64,000 nucleotides of DNA from a virus: positions 62,001 through 126,000 of IMG/VR virus record IMGVR_UViG_3300048672_001051. The stretch is one strand, 5' to 3'. Shown here one piece after another: positions 42,732 to 50,234 of the stretch (position 1 is the stretch's first letter; the number at the start of each line of letters is the position of its first letter). The notes beneath the pieces are model-generated. The model ran no database searches, was not told the origin of the DNA, and was given only the letters and a program-made list of their open reading frames with translations. The translations under genes were made by a program, and so were the position numbers.

Positions 42732-45700
42732 TCAGTGTTGCGTGACTAAAGCGTTGTGATAGCTGTCTATCAAGAATTTCGCCTCTTCGGCAGGATCCAT
42801 ACTGTCATACGGTACGTCATCATCAACTACAATAATGCTAGAATTTTCTGCATCAGGCGCAGAAAAAATGTCTTGCTCAGAACCGACAGCCAGAAGACCT
42901 TGATTGAAAAAGTGACTTAATTCATTCAATTGATCTTCTGTAAAAGCTGTTTGATAGCCAACAATATCTAACAAAGTTGTAAACAAGTCTACAATTTCGT
43001 CCATGTTTAGTGGTACAGAAGTTTTAGCGTAATAAGGCGTAGGCAACAAACGTCCCAACAACTTCTCAAACTCTTGCAGTAACCGGTGCTGTTGAGTATC
43101 AATAGCCCAAAGAGTTAAATAGACACTTAACGGCTGATATCTTGGATAAACCGGTGGAACATATGGTTTACCTTTACCAGCAGGTGGTGTATAACCAAGA
43201 GCACCAACTGACTTATTGTACGAAGCAATTTCAACAATTTTATCTTCAGAGCCAGCAGGTACACTGTAATCAGAATCTTCTTGAAGTTTTTCAATATCGC
43301 GATCAAAAATATCGTTAACTTTCAAAACAACTTGTTGTTGATTTGAAGCAGCACGAACAACAATTTCAGGGACTTCATTACTAAGCTTACCAATAACGCC
43401 AAACAAACGAGAAGCCTTCTCGTCGTTTAAATCACCACCACTGAAGAATGCCATAATATTCAATACAGATCGTTAATCTGTACCCGCACCTATTAAAGAT
43501 GCTGCTTATACTTTCATATAAGAGTAGACTATATCTTCTTTCAGTTTAAACTGAAAGCTCTCCATTTCCACCCACTTGGGTGTACGATACTCGATTCATT
43601 CAAAAAGAATGTCTTTCTCTAGTCGTTGAACTTTTACCGTAGAATAAATTCTTTAGGTACTTAGCTGCTGATTATCCAATTCTATTAATTTTCAAACATT
43701 CACACTTATCTTTTCAGATTATGTTGTAGTTTAATAGACTCTTATGAATTAATAATACAATCTAATACATATTTTTCTGTAATTAATTTTTTATAAATAA
43801 TTCTAACTAATTTAATATTATTATCTAAACAATATTGATTTTTAATCTCATCACATTCTTTTGAATATTCTGAGTACCATATATGATTTTCATCATAATG
43901 TTGTAACCCATCCGCTTCAATCATAAGATTTTTAGAGGGGATATAAAAATCAATCCTTAAAGGGTATCCTTTAGGAGATAATAATTTTTCATTAGTATAT
44001 TCACAAATAATATTATTATAATTAGCACTTAATGCATTATAAATATTATTTTCAAAGTTAGAATTACTTTTAAAAAATCCTAGCATATTATTTAAATTAC
44101 ACATTGAAATTTTTAATTTAGTTAAAGTTTTATTAGATCTTTTAATAGTGTTAATAATTTCACTATTAGTACAATATCTATTCTTACTTAAAATAAATTC
44201 TAAAATTTCTTTTTCTACTACCTCTTTAGTTAATTCTTCAGAGGATCTTCGAGCTTTTGCTGCACAAGATTTTGAGCAAAATATGGTATTAAGTGTATAC
44301 TTAGTGCCATACTGCATATTAGTGTATAAATTTAAATATTCTTTATTACAGAATTTACATATTTTTTTATTACTTTTCATATCCTATTTCCAATTATATT
44401 TTAATTTCTGCTATTAAAAAGCATTAATATAATTATAATTGAAAGACTTATCAAAGTCGAGGAAAGGAACTTCCAGCAATTAGAAGAGTTTTACATGAGC
44501 ACATTTAAGCTTTACTCATATCTACATGCGACATTGTAGATGTGTTATGAATTGTTTTTTAATATACAATTCCTTGACAAGAATTTCTTTGTAATATAAA
44601 CTTTACGTCATTACACCATGACTATATAAGTCAAAATTTTACGACATAAAGCAGGTACATTAAAATTTGTTAAAACTAGAAAAATACAAAGACTATATTA
44701 TAACAAATATAGCGCAAAACAAACCAATTAGCATAATAGCTAAAGAGTTAAATGAATACCCTCAAGCAGTTAGAAACGTAATAAAAAAATACTTACCTGA
44801 TAAAAAATTTATACATGATCAGGGAAATATTTCTTATTTTAATAAAATAGACTGTGATGCTAAAGCATACTTTATAGGCTTCATTGCTGCAGATGGATCA
44901 CTAGTAAAACGTAAAAGTGATAATAGCATAGCATTAAGTATAACTATCAATAAAAAAGATAAATTAATACTAGATACTTTAAAAAATTGTATAGGTTGTG
45001 AAAATCCTGTAAGTTTTTTAAAATTAAATGATTTAGTAAGGTTTGTTATACAAAACAAACAAATATCAGATGATCTACAAACTTACGGAATTGAGCCTAA
45101 CAAATCTTTAACTATGCCGTCAATTATTCATAAAATACCGAAAGAATACAGAAAAGCATTCTTAAGAGGTTATTTTGATGGCGATGGTAGTGTATTCAAA
45201 AGTTCTAAAAACAAATATTATGTAACTATAAGAGGCACGTTAGAATTTTTACAAGCATACATAGAAGAGTTTAATTTAAGTTCGTATTCGTTAAAAAAAT
45301 ACGATTACGAAAAAATTGGGAAATTAACAACAGGGTCTAAAGACTCTATTAAAAAATTTATAACTATGTATGAAAATTCTGAAATACACTTACAAAGAAA
45401 ACATGAAATATTTTTAAATTTCATGGAAAAACATTGTCAAGATCAGACTATCTCATCACCCTAGTTTAACTAGGGTGTGCGGCACTCGTGTCGGTCTTAT
45501 TGGACTAGATCCTCAACCGTTAGTCGTTACACCCAACTGACTACTTTTACTCTATTCGTCAGTCTTGGCACGGTATTGTCCTTTTTCTAGGAGTTTCACC
45601 GTTAGCATTAACTATATTAGTTAACACACCCTTTTCAGGTTCACCGCATTATTCAATTAGCATTACTGCTAAAGGCCACTCGCTTTTAATGGATATCCAT

Positions 45701-46111
45701 AACGATGAAAAAGTTTGAATTGTTAAGCATCGCAGGATCATTTTGAAAATTAACTGTAGCCCCACCAACACGTTGTTCAGGCACATACAGAAAATAGTCT
45801 TGCTTTGCAATATCCCAATAAATTGAGATATACACTTCTGATCGCATCTTATTTTTAATAACGCGGAAAAATTCAACGATATTAGTAAGAAGTGCGACGG
45901 GAATTTTCGGAAGTGCAGAAACGTAGCTAACTTCACAAGTTTGATTAAGACCTAAACGCTTTAGGTCAATCTTATCAATTTGAATAGTAAAAGTGCCTAC
46001 AGGCTCTTTACGACGTTGCCAAATACCATTAGCAAAAGCAGCGTTTGAGAACTTTTTAGTTTCATCAAAACATTCTACTGTAAAGCCATTTAAATCAGGA
46101 AACATACTCAT
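42732..46111 (-). CDS. JAMM/JAB isopeptidase (PRTRC protein A type), three exons
   Basis: Zinc protease expected to remove or process a ubiquitin-like protein. Proposed join(46111-45689, 44531-44514, 43460-42732), 389 aa. Exon 1 ends YFLYVPEQRVGGATV ... FFIVMDIH, giving the catalytic Glu region and the first zinc His. The mini-exon begins TCG CAT (Ser-His), the second His. Exon 3 starts NIMAFFSGGDLNDEK, supplying Ser and Asp, then LFGVIGKLSNEVPEIVVRA, typical of PRTRC A. The pairing-based mini-exon (SHVDMS) makes the His-to-Ser spacing ten, not the usual seven, so its 3' edge is uncertain. Confidence 0.85.
43461..44513 (-). mobile_element. Second group I intron in the JAMM gene
   Basis: About 1053 nt. 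Proposed P1 pairs exon ATATGAGT with guide GCTCATGT (8 bp with two U-G pairs); the guide-to-P3 spacing matches the E1 intron. Core: AATTGCTGGAAGTTCC (44466-44481), AATCAGCAGCTAAG, P7 strands GACTA (within 43619-43631) and TAGTC (within 43527-43537). A P9 hairpin (TACAGAT/ATCTGTA) precedes the terminal G at 43461. A Vsr-like endonuclease gene sits between the P3/P4 region and the Q/P7 elements. No convincing P10 was found. Confidence 0.82.
43742..44380 (-). CDS. Vsr-like (EDxHD) homing endonuclease in JAMM intron 2
   Basis: A 212-aa protein. An N-terminal zinc finger (KICKFCNKEYL ... TIFCSKSCAAKA) is followed by a helical linker and a Vsr-like nuclease core: LRIDFYIPSKNLMIEADG, LQHYDENHIW, then CLDNNIKLVRIIY. 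The core is that of the free-standing enzyme at 13.8-15.5 kb. ATG at 44380 with AGGAT just upstream. It should cut intronless alleles of the JAMM gene. Confidence 0.85.
   Translation of the reverse strand: MKSNKKICKFCNKEYLNLYTNMQYGTKYTLNTIFCSKSCAAKARRSSEELTKEVVEKEILEFILSKNRYCTNSEIINTIKRSNKTLTKLKISMCNLNNMLGFFKSNSNFENNIYNALSANYNNIICEYTNEKLLSPKGYPLRIDFYIPSKNLMIEADGLQHYDENHIWYSEYSKECDEIKNQYCLDNNIKLVRIIYKKLITEKYVLDCIINS
44532..45688 (-). mobile_element. First group I intron in the JAMM gene, with an antisense ORF
   Basis: About 1157 nt. P1 joins exon CCAT to GTGG; P10 joins the preceding GCGA to TCGC at the start of the mini-exon, fixing both splice sites. Core on the - strand: AACGGTGAAACTCC (45590-45603), P7 strands GACTA (within 45517-45530) and TAGTC (within 45440-45453). 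An 8-bp stem, CTTGACAA (45433-45440, - strand) with TTGTCAAG (44573-44580), brackets the endonuclease gene, which runs on the + strand. A GAATTGT/ACAATTC hairpin precedes the 3' end. Confidence 0.85.
44667..45464 (+). CDS. LAGLIDADG homing endonuclease, antisense to its intron
   Basis: A 265-aa protein on the + strand, the only real + gene beyond 3.3 kb. Two LAGLIDADG motifs: AYFIGFIAADGSLVK and FLRGYFDGDGSVFK, both with the catalytic Asp, and the downstream beta-rich repeats. An N-terminal HTH-like stretch (NKPISIIAKELNEYPQAV) precedes them. The start is probably TTG 44667 with AGCAGG upstream, and TTGACA at 44574 may be a -35 element. The last codons overlap the complement of the intron's P7 strand, tying the ORF's end to the ribozyme core. 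Confidence 0.9.
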   Translation: MLKLEKYKDYIITNIAQNKPISIIAKELNEYPQAVRNVIKKYLPDKKFIHDQGNISYFNKIDCDAKAYFIGFIAADGSLVKRKSDNSIALSITINKKDKLILDTLKNCIGCENPVSFLKLNDLVRFVIQNKQISDDLQTYGIEPNKSLTMPSIIHKIPKEYRKAFLRGYFDGDGSVFKSSKNKYYVTIRGTLEFLQAYIEEFNLSSYSLKKYDYEKIGKLTTGSKDSIKKFITMYENSEIHLQRKHEIFLNFMEKHCQDQTISSP

Positions 46112-46959
46112 TGGAAAAATCTACCTACACGGGTTAGTTCATTACGAGTTATATTACGTAAAAAATTTTGGGATGGGCTTGGCAATACATTGTATTGATA
46201 ATACATGTAAATATAAGACATTTCATTTAATCGCAAATGAGCTTCATTTGTAAAAAAGTCTGGTCTGAAAACAGTTTGAAGAAAATCTTTAAATCCAGGC
46301 GTAGAATTTACTAGATCTCTACCTACAGCCACGTTAGGATCTAAATCTGTATTAAACAAACTGCTTAAGTACAAACGTACAAAACCTGCTTGGTCTGCTG
46401 GTGAAGTAGAATTCAAAACAGCTTGTGCTGTGTCTGCAATGTCATGAGGCCAACAAATTTTATCACTGTAGTGATTATTAAATACACTTTTATGATATTT
46501 TGTTTCGTCTGTAACATTTAAACTCAAGCCTGTCATTTCAGCAAAACAGACATTATAACTAATAAAATTTCGAGAAGCATTATTGTTTGAAATAATAAAA
46601 CCTAAAATATTTTTAAATTTAAATGCTGGAAAGTTTAATGCATGACGATTACCAACACTGTGCACTTTAAAGTGATCGTTTGGTATTAGATACTGACTAA
46701 TCGTATCAACTGAGTTACCAGCAAAATTCAAAGCTACAGTCAATTCTGGATAGTGAAACAAACGTTTAATTCGTGATTCTAAAATGACTTCACGAATTAA
46801 GTTTGTACCAATATATCCAGAGTCTTTACGAGAAACTTTCTGTGCACCAAAAAAGTCAACAATATCTGTATAAGGAATTTGTTTTGTAATTTGACGGCCT
46901 TGCTCTTCAGTGGTAACTGCAACATGAGTAGCTTGTGGAATATATTTAAAAGTAATCAT
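46108..46959 (-). CDS. E2-like protein (PRTRC protein B type)
   Basis: A 283-aa protein immediately upstream of the JAMM gene (ATGA overlap). The segment KYHKSVFNNHYSDKICWPHD places a Cys (Cys169) after an N-x-x-x-x-x-(hydrophobic) turn, as in the prokaryotic E2-like proteins annotated as PRTRC system protein B; HALNFPAFKFKNILGFII fits the preceding core strands. In this scheme it would accept the activated ubiquitin-like protein from E1 as a thioester. The match is by motif and gene order, so the enzymatic role is inferred. Confidence 0.7.
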   Translation of the reverse strand: MITFKYIPQATHVAVTTEEQGRQITKQIPYTDIVDFFGAQKVSRKDSGYIGTNLIREVILESRIKRLFHYPELTVALNFAGNSVDTISQYLIPNDHFKVHSVGNRHALNFPAFKFKNILGFIISNNNASRNFISYNVCFAEMTGLSLNVTDETKYHKSVFNNHYSDKICWPHDIADTAQAVLNSTSPADQAGFVRLYLSSLFNTDLDPNVAVGRDLVNSTPGFKDFLQTVFRPDFFTNEAHLRLNEMSYIYMYYQYNVLPSPSQNFLRNITRNELTRVGRFFQ

Positions 46960-47288
46960 AAGTATTGTGAACTCTGAAGTGGGGCGCTAAGCGAAGCTTT
47001 AAAAAATGTCTTAAATTCTAAAAAGTAACTTAAAGGAATAACGACACGATCAGTTTCTGCATCTAATGCCTGCAGAAACTGCGTAAGATTTTGATTACTA
47101 GGTTGAAATGCAGAAAAATGCGAATAAGCCGCAGCTTTATCTGCCCGACATCTGCGAAAAAAATCAACTAAATTTTGAAAATTAGTATCAACAACGCCAG
47201 CAGAATTTACAAAATTTTGTAAATTATCATAAAAAATATTGAGCGGTGTAGGTTCGTTATTAGATTGTAATTGGTCTTGGATATTCAT
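46956..47288 (-). CDS. Hypothetical protein in ubiquitin-like cassette (110 aa)
   Basis: ATG at 47288 (MNIQDQLQSNNEP), inside the end of the upstream gene; a start at 47318 is possible. Helical with a Cys-Arg-rich centre (LVDFFRRCRADKAAAYSHFS). It lies between the E2-like gene and the upstream unknown gene with overlaps on both sides, so it should be co-expressed with the cassette. No family recognised. Confidence 0.65.
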   Translation of the reverse strand: MNIQDQLQSNNEPTPLNIFYDNLQNFVNSAGVVDTNFQNLVDFFRRCRADKAAAYSHFSAFQPSNQNLTQFLQALDAETDRVVIPLSYFLEFKTFFKASLSAPLQSSQYL

Positions 47289-47820
47289 AGACGTAATATT
47301 TCTCAGAGTTAGGTACAACAGTCAAGGGGACTATAGTCAACCGCGGACCATCTGTAACGTTGCCAGTATTTGCTACTTTAAAATAGCTACCAGCAGAATC
47401 TTTTATGGCAATTCTTTGGCTCATAAATACAGCTAAGAAGTCTTCAGTCTTTGTATGAATAGCAAATTCAAGATAAAGGCTAGGACATAACTGATCGGGA
47501 GTTACGTTAAAAGTGCTACACAAACCATTTTCAAAAGATTTGTAACGTTCTAAAGGGTACAAAAGCAATTGATTTAATAAAGTTGCTTCTAGAGTTTCAT
47601 TTAAGCTAAATACGAAGTTTTTAAAACTAGTACCTAATTGTAAATAATACTCAGGTTTTACTAAAGGTTCTACAGTTGATTTATTATGAATTATAGATAA
47701 ATATTTTTCATAATTAATATGTTCAACTACAGTTTTAACCCACTCTACAAATTTCTGTTTTTTTATATTATCTAAATTTTGACAATATCTATAAAGAATA
47801 TAACCTTTTAATTCGTACAT
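47260..47820 (-). CDS. Unknown cassette protein, possible PRTRC protein F counterpart
   Basis: A 186-aa protein from ATG 47820; an upstream GTG lies inside the terminator hairpin and is unlikely. Helical N-half (FVEWVKTVVEHINYEKYLSI) and a C-half with NQLLLYPLERYKSFENGLCS and SLYLEFAIHTKTEDFLAVFM. In bacterial PRTRC cassettes a protein F gene occupies this slot between C and B, but sequence similarity is not evident to me. It is the first gene after the terminator that follows the ubiquitin-like gene. Confidence 0.6.
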   Translation of the reverse strand: MYELKGYILYRYCQNLDNIKKQKFVEWVKTVVEHINYEKYLSIIHNKSTVEPLVKPEYYLQLGTSFKNFVFSLNETLEATLLNQLLLYPLERYKSFENGLCSTFNVTPDQLCPSLYLEFAIHTKTEDFLAVFMSQRIAIKDSAGSYFKVANTGNVTDGPRLTIVPLTVVPNSEKYYVYEYPRPITI

Positions 47821-47840
47821 AATAATTTCTTTGGCAGTAT

Positions 47841-47872
47841 AAAAAGGTTGAGGTTGCACTCGTGCAACCTCA
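47841..47872 (-). terminator. Strong terminator after the ubiquitin-like gene
   Basis: An 11-bp stem (TGAGGTTGCAC with GTGCAACCTCA) with a 2-nt centre is followed by ACCTTTTTAT on the - strand, 24 bases past the ubiquitin-like stop codon. It would allow the small modifier to be made in excess over the conjugating enzymes encoded downstream. Confidence 0.85.
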
Positions 47873-47895
47873 CTAGCTAAGCTTTCGCCAGCTTA

Positions 47896-48108
47896 TTACG
47901 CAGCGTTTTTAGTGCCGGTAGGGATGGTAAATGTTAGAACATTTACACCGTTAACAACGTTAACAACAGGTGTAGCATTACGCAATTCTGCGTAAGTGCC
48001 CGACAATTCAGTCTTAATTTGTTCTGGGGTGTAACCAGTAACAGTAGAGTTGATGCCGCCAGCTGGGTATTGAACTTGGTAAACAGTTTGAGTGAACATA
48101 GTAGTCAT
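47896..48108 (-). CDS. Ubiquitin-like small modifier (PRTRC protein C type)
   Basis: A 70-aa protein. The order strand-strand-helix-strand is visible: VYQVQYPAGGINSTV, then GYTPEQIKTELSGTYAELRN (helix ending Tyr-x-Glu-Leu), then GVNVLTFTIPTGTKNAA. PRTRC protein C proteins share the Tyr-Pro-Glu-Leu helix end and the closing Gly-Thr-Lys. They are small beta-grasp, ubiquitin-like proteins. The tail GTKNAA lacks a terminal Gly-Gly; if conjugation occurs, trimming by the JAMM protein or another route is needed. E1, E2-like and JAMM genes follow on the same strand. Confidence 0.75.
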   Translation of the reverse strand: MTTMFTQTVYQVQYPAGGINSTVTGYTPEQIKTELSGTYAELRNATPVVNVVNGVNVLTFTIPTGTKNAA

Positions 48109-48150
48109 ATAGATAAATCCTAAATAAAATAGCCTAATTGAAAGATAAAT

Positions 48151-48179
48151 TTGAAATTATTGGCTATTTATAATTTCAA
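48151..48179 (-). terminator. Hairpin upstream of the ubiquitin-like gene
   Basis: A 10-bp stem TTGAAATTAT/ATAATTTCAA with a 9-nt loop, in the gap between the 81-aa gene and the ubiquitin-like gene, followed by T-rich sequence on the - strand. It probably isolates the two short genes transcriptionally. Confidence 0.65.
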
Positions 48180-48201
48180 AAATTTTACATTTATATGCTT
48201 A

Positions 48202-48447
48202 TTAACGAATCTGAGACGCGATAGTAAGCAGTGAGTTTACAGCAGTTTGCAAAGTTTCAGCAAGTTGAGTCAATTGAACAGCAGCTGGGTTATTAACACC
48301 AGGCGATTGCAGTTGACTTAAAATGTTAGAAGTTTGCGGGGGAGTTGGCGCTTGAACACCAGCCATGAGTTGAGGACCAAGAGCTGGGATAGGCTCTGGA
48401 ATAACTCCGGGTTGGTTGCCTTGGCGCAACTGGGTCATAATATCCAT
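48202..48447 (-). CDS. Small Pro/Gln-rich protein (81 aa)
   Basis: ATG at 48447. The first 50 residues are Pro/Gln/Gly-rich and likely disordered (QPGVIPEPIPALGPQLM), followed by an amphipathic helix (AAVQLTQLAETLQTAVNSLL). It occupies the place of protein E ahead of protein C in bacterial PRTRC cassettes, but no similarity to protein E is apparent. It could equally be a small structural protein. Confidence 0.65.
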   Translation of the reverse strand: MDIMTQLRQGNQPGVIPEPIPALGPQLMAGVQAPTPPQTSNILSQLQSPGVNNPAAVQLTQLAETLQTAVNSLLTIASQIR

Positions 48448-48452
48448 AGATT

Positions 48453-48872
48453 TTAAAGTATCAGTTGGTTACGAGCATCTGAGACTGGGCTACAAATATA
48501 CGAGTCGTTTTGGCTCATAAGTGTTGCACGGTCTTCAGGACAATTTGCATTATGGTCGTTAATAAAATCTTGAATAACAGCAGTATTCAAAGCTTTATGA
48601 CCAATAACACGAGTTACGCGTGAGATAACTTTTAAGCGACCAACTTCAGAATAAGGTATAAATCCATGAAATTTATAACTATTCTTGTTAATGCTTAAAT
48701 CATTATTTACACAGTTAAGACGTAGTAAATAAATACCATGCTTAACGTTATCTTTGGCTGCAACAACGTAGTCGTGACCACGAGGATGATGCCAAATACG
48801 TACAACTGTTCCAAGTGTCAAACGACTACTAGGAATTTCAGATTGGACGATAGTAGAAACTGCAGATGTCAA
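48453..48872 (-). CDS. Hypothetical beta-barrel-like protein (139 aa)
   Basis: TTG start at 48872 with a good GGTGGAAGAGA leader. The centre LGTVVRIWHHPRGHDYVVAA and GIYLLRLNCVNNDLSINK suggests a small SH3- or Tudor-like barrel. Two Cys near the C-terminus (NANCPEDRATLM, YICSPVSDAR). No family recognised. First gene of the cassette transcript downstream of a terminator. Confidence 0.65.
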   Translation of the reverse strand: MTSAVSTIVQSEIPSSRLTLGTVVRIWHHPRGHDYVVAAKDNVKHGIYLLRLNCVNNDLSINKNSYKFHGFIPYSEVGRLKVISRVTRVIGHKALNTAVIQDFINDHNANCPEDRATLMSQNDSYICSPVSDARNQLIL

Positions 48873-48932
48873 TCTCTTCCACCTTTTTTTTAGAATTAAA
48901 AAATAAGTATAATTTAAAAACTATACACCAAA

Positions 48933-48955
48933 GATGCTTAAAAATCTAAAGCATC
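48933..48955 (-). terminator. Terminator after isochorismatase-like gene
   Basis: GATGCTT/AAGCATC 7-bp stem with a 9-nt loop overlapping the stop codon region of the upstream gene, followed by TTTGG and AT-rich sequence on the - strand. Confidence 0.65.
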
Positions 48956-49490
48956 AAACACTTTTGAAAGAACAGTGTCTAAATTTACGGCGCTGTTTAT
49001 CCACTAAAGAGCTAATCATCTTATAATTAGTTTTAAATGGACGGCTAGCATCCGAGTACAAAGTAACGTGGTAGCCAAGATTTAAAAGTTCATTAAGCAT
49101 TGGATTAAAGATACCATTAATATCTATACCTGCTATGTGAATATCATAATCATCTGGTCTGAAAATAAAAGAGAAATCATCTCCATTAAAACGCAGCTCA
49201 TCATTATCATGCGTATTAATGGTCATTTCATTATCTTTCGATAATAAACTAAACGAATGTATTTTAGTGCTTATCAGTTTTGTAGGCTGAACATCACTAA
49301 ACACATTTGAATCTAGAAAAGTTTCATTTGGGAAATGAAAATTAACAATTGCTGATTTATTTTCATGTGAATCAATAACTGATTTAAGTTGCGTTTCAAA
49401 AGCTTTATGCTCATTGATCTTGCGAATTGATTTTGGGGATAAAAAGGCATCGCCAGCTGCAACTACTATTAGTACAGTATTTTTTTTCAC
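48954..49490 (-). CDS. Isochorismatase-like fold protein, probably inactive
   Basis: A 178-aa protein, GTG start at 49490. VLIVVAAGDAFLSP (strand 1, where active enzymes carry a catalytic Asp) and DIHIAGIDINGIFNPMLNEL followed by GYHVTLYSDASRPF match the Rossmann-like core of isochorismatase/nicotinamidase hydrolases. The catalytic Cys expected in the G-x-x-T-x-x-C-V segment is Ile here, so hydrolysis is unlikely. It might bind a nicotinamide- or isochorismate-like ligand or be a structural relic. Confidence 0.55.
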   Translation of the reverse strand: MKKNTVLIVVAAGDAFLSPKSIRKINEHKAFETQLKSVIDSHENKSAIVNFHFPNETFLDSNVFSDVQPTKLISTKIHSFSLLSKDNEMTINTHDNDELRFNGDDFSFIFRPDDYDIHIAGIDINGIFNPMLNELLNLGYHVTLYSDASRPFKTNYKMISSLVDKQRRKFRHCSFKSV

Positions 49491-49623
49491 TATTAAACAT
49501 CCAAGTAAAAGGGAATAAATTATTCCATAAATATAACAAAATAAACTGTTTTAAGACTATATCTAAATATAAGTCTTTTAAAAATAACACAATATAAAAA
49601 CAGTAAATTATTGAGTTATAAAA

Positions 49624-49639
49624 GCATACATTTGTATGC
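49624..49639 (-). terminator. Terminator after dNMP kinase gene
   Basis: A 7-bp stem GCATACA/TGTATGC with a 2-nt centre followed by TTTTATAA on the - strand, 8 bases past the kinase stop. The rest of the 49491-49646 gap is AT-rich, with a second weak AAGACT/AGTCTT repeat and no gene. Confidence 0.7.
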
Positions 49640-49646
49640 CTAAAAA

Positions 49647-50234
49647 CTAAGTTAATCTTGCATTGATTGCAGCATACAATTCATTAATATTACTCCAGTC
49701 TGGAGTGAAGCTGTGCTGTACATCAAAGTCAAAATTACTTAATTGATTTTCTAATTTTTGAGAAGCTTTATCTAAAATAGGTTGAGCTTTATCAGGTTTT
49801 TCTAAGTGTACAGTTATTATGTTTGACTTACCGTATTTACTTACAAGGTAGTCATACTCAACTTCTCGCCTCCAATCATCACATATTATTGTGGTTTCTA
49901 CAGACGAGTCTACAACTTTAGAAAATTGTCTACCCCAGACATCTATTGTAAAATTGTCTTGGATTATATTTGAGTAATCGTTAACTAATTTTCTAATTAT
50001 AAAAGTAGGGTATTCTGGCAAATTATTGCCCAATGGTATGCTTTTTAAACTGTCAGTATAGAATTCTAATAAATCTTTCTCAGTAATATCTTTAAAAATA
50101 TACTGAAGATGATTTCGAAGGTTGTCCATAAAAGCTAGTTTTTTAACATTTTTATATTTATTTACAAATAAGCTTGCTGTTGTTGTTTTACCAACTCCAA
50201 CCCCGTCAGAGGCTAGCAATATAATCTTCTTCAC
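49647..50234 (-). CDS. Deoxynucleoside monophosphate kinase
   Basis: A 195-aa P-loop kinase, GTG start at 50234. ASDGVGVGKTTTA is the ATP loop; FMDNLRNHLQYIF and TIDVWGRQF fit the NMP-binding region of T4 gp1-like dNMP kinases, and TIICDDWRREVEYDYLVSK is the Walker B/lid region characteristic of that family. It would phosphorylate dNMPs to dNDPs, complementing NrdAB. Its start overlaps the end of the dCMP deaminase gene. Confidence 0.8.
   Translation of the reverse strand: MKKIILLASDGVGVGKTTTASLFVNKYKNVKKLAFMDNLRNHLQYIFKDITEKDLLEFYTDSLKSIPLGNNLPEYPTFIIRKLVNDYSNIIQDNFTIDVWGRQFSKVVDSSVETTIICDDWRREVEYDYLVSKYGKSNIITVHLEKPDKAQPILDKASQKLENQLSNFDFDVQHSFTPDWSNINELYAAINARLT

Noticed and set aside
42732-43463. 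A stand-alone 243-aa gene starting at a TTG
   Set aside because: It lacks the first part of the JAMM fold; the TTG contains the terminal G of the intron, and the sequence continues exon 1 and the mini-exon.
44148-44417. + strand frame opposite the JAMM intron 2 endonuclease
   Set aside because: The - strand frame has zinc-finger and Vsr-like motifs; the + strand frame has none.
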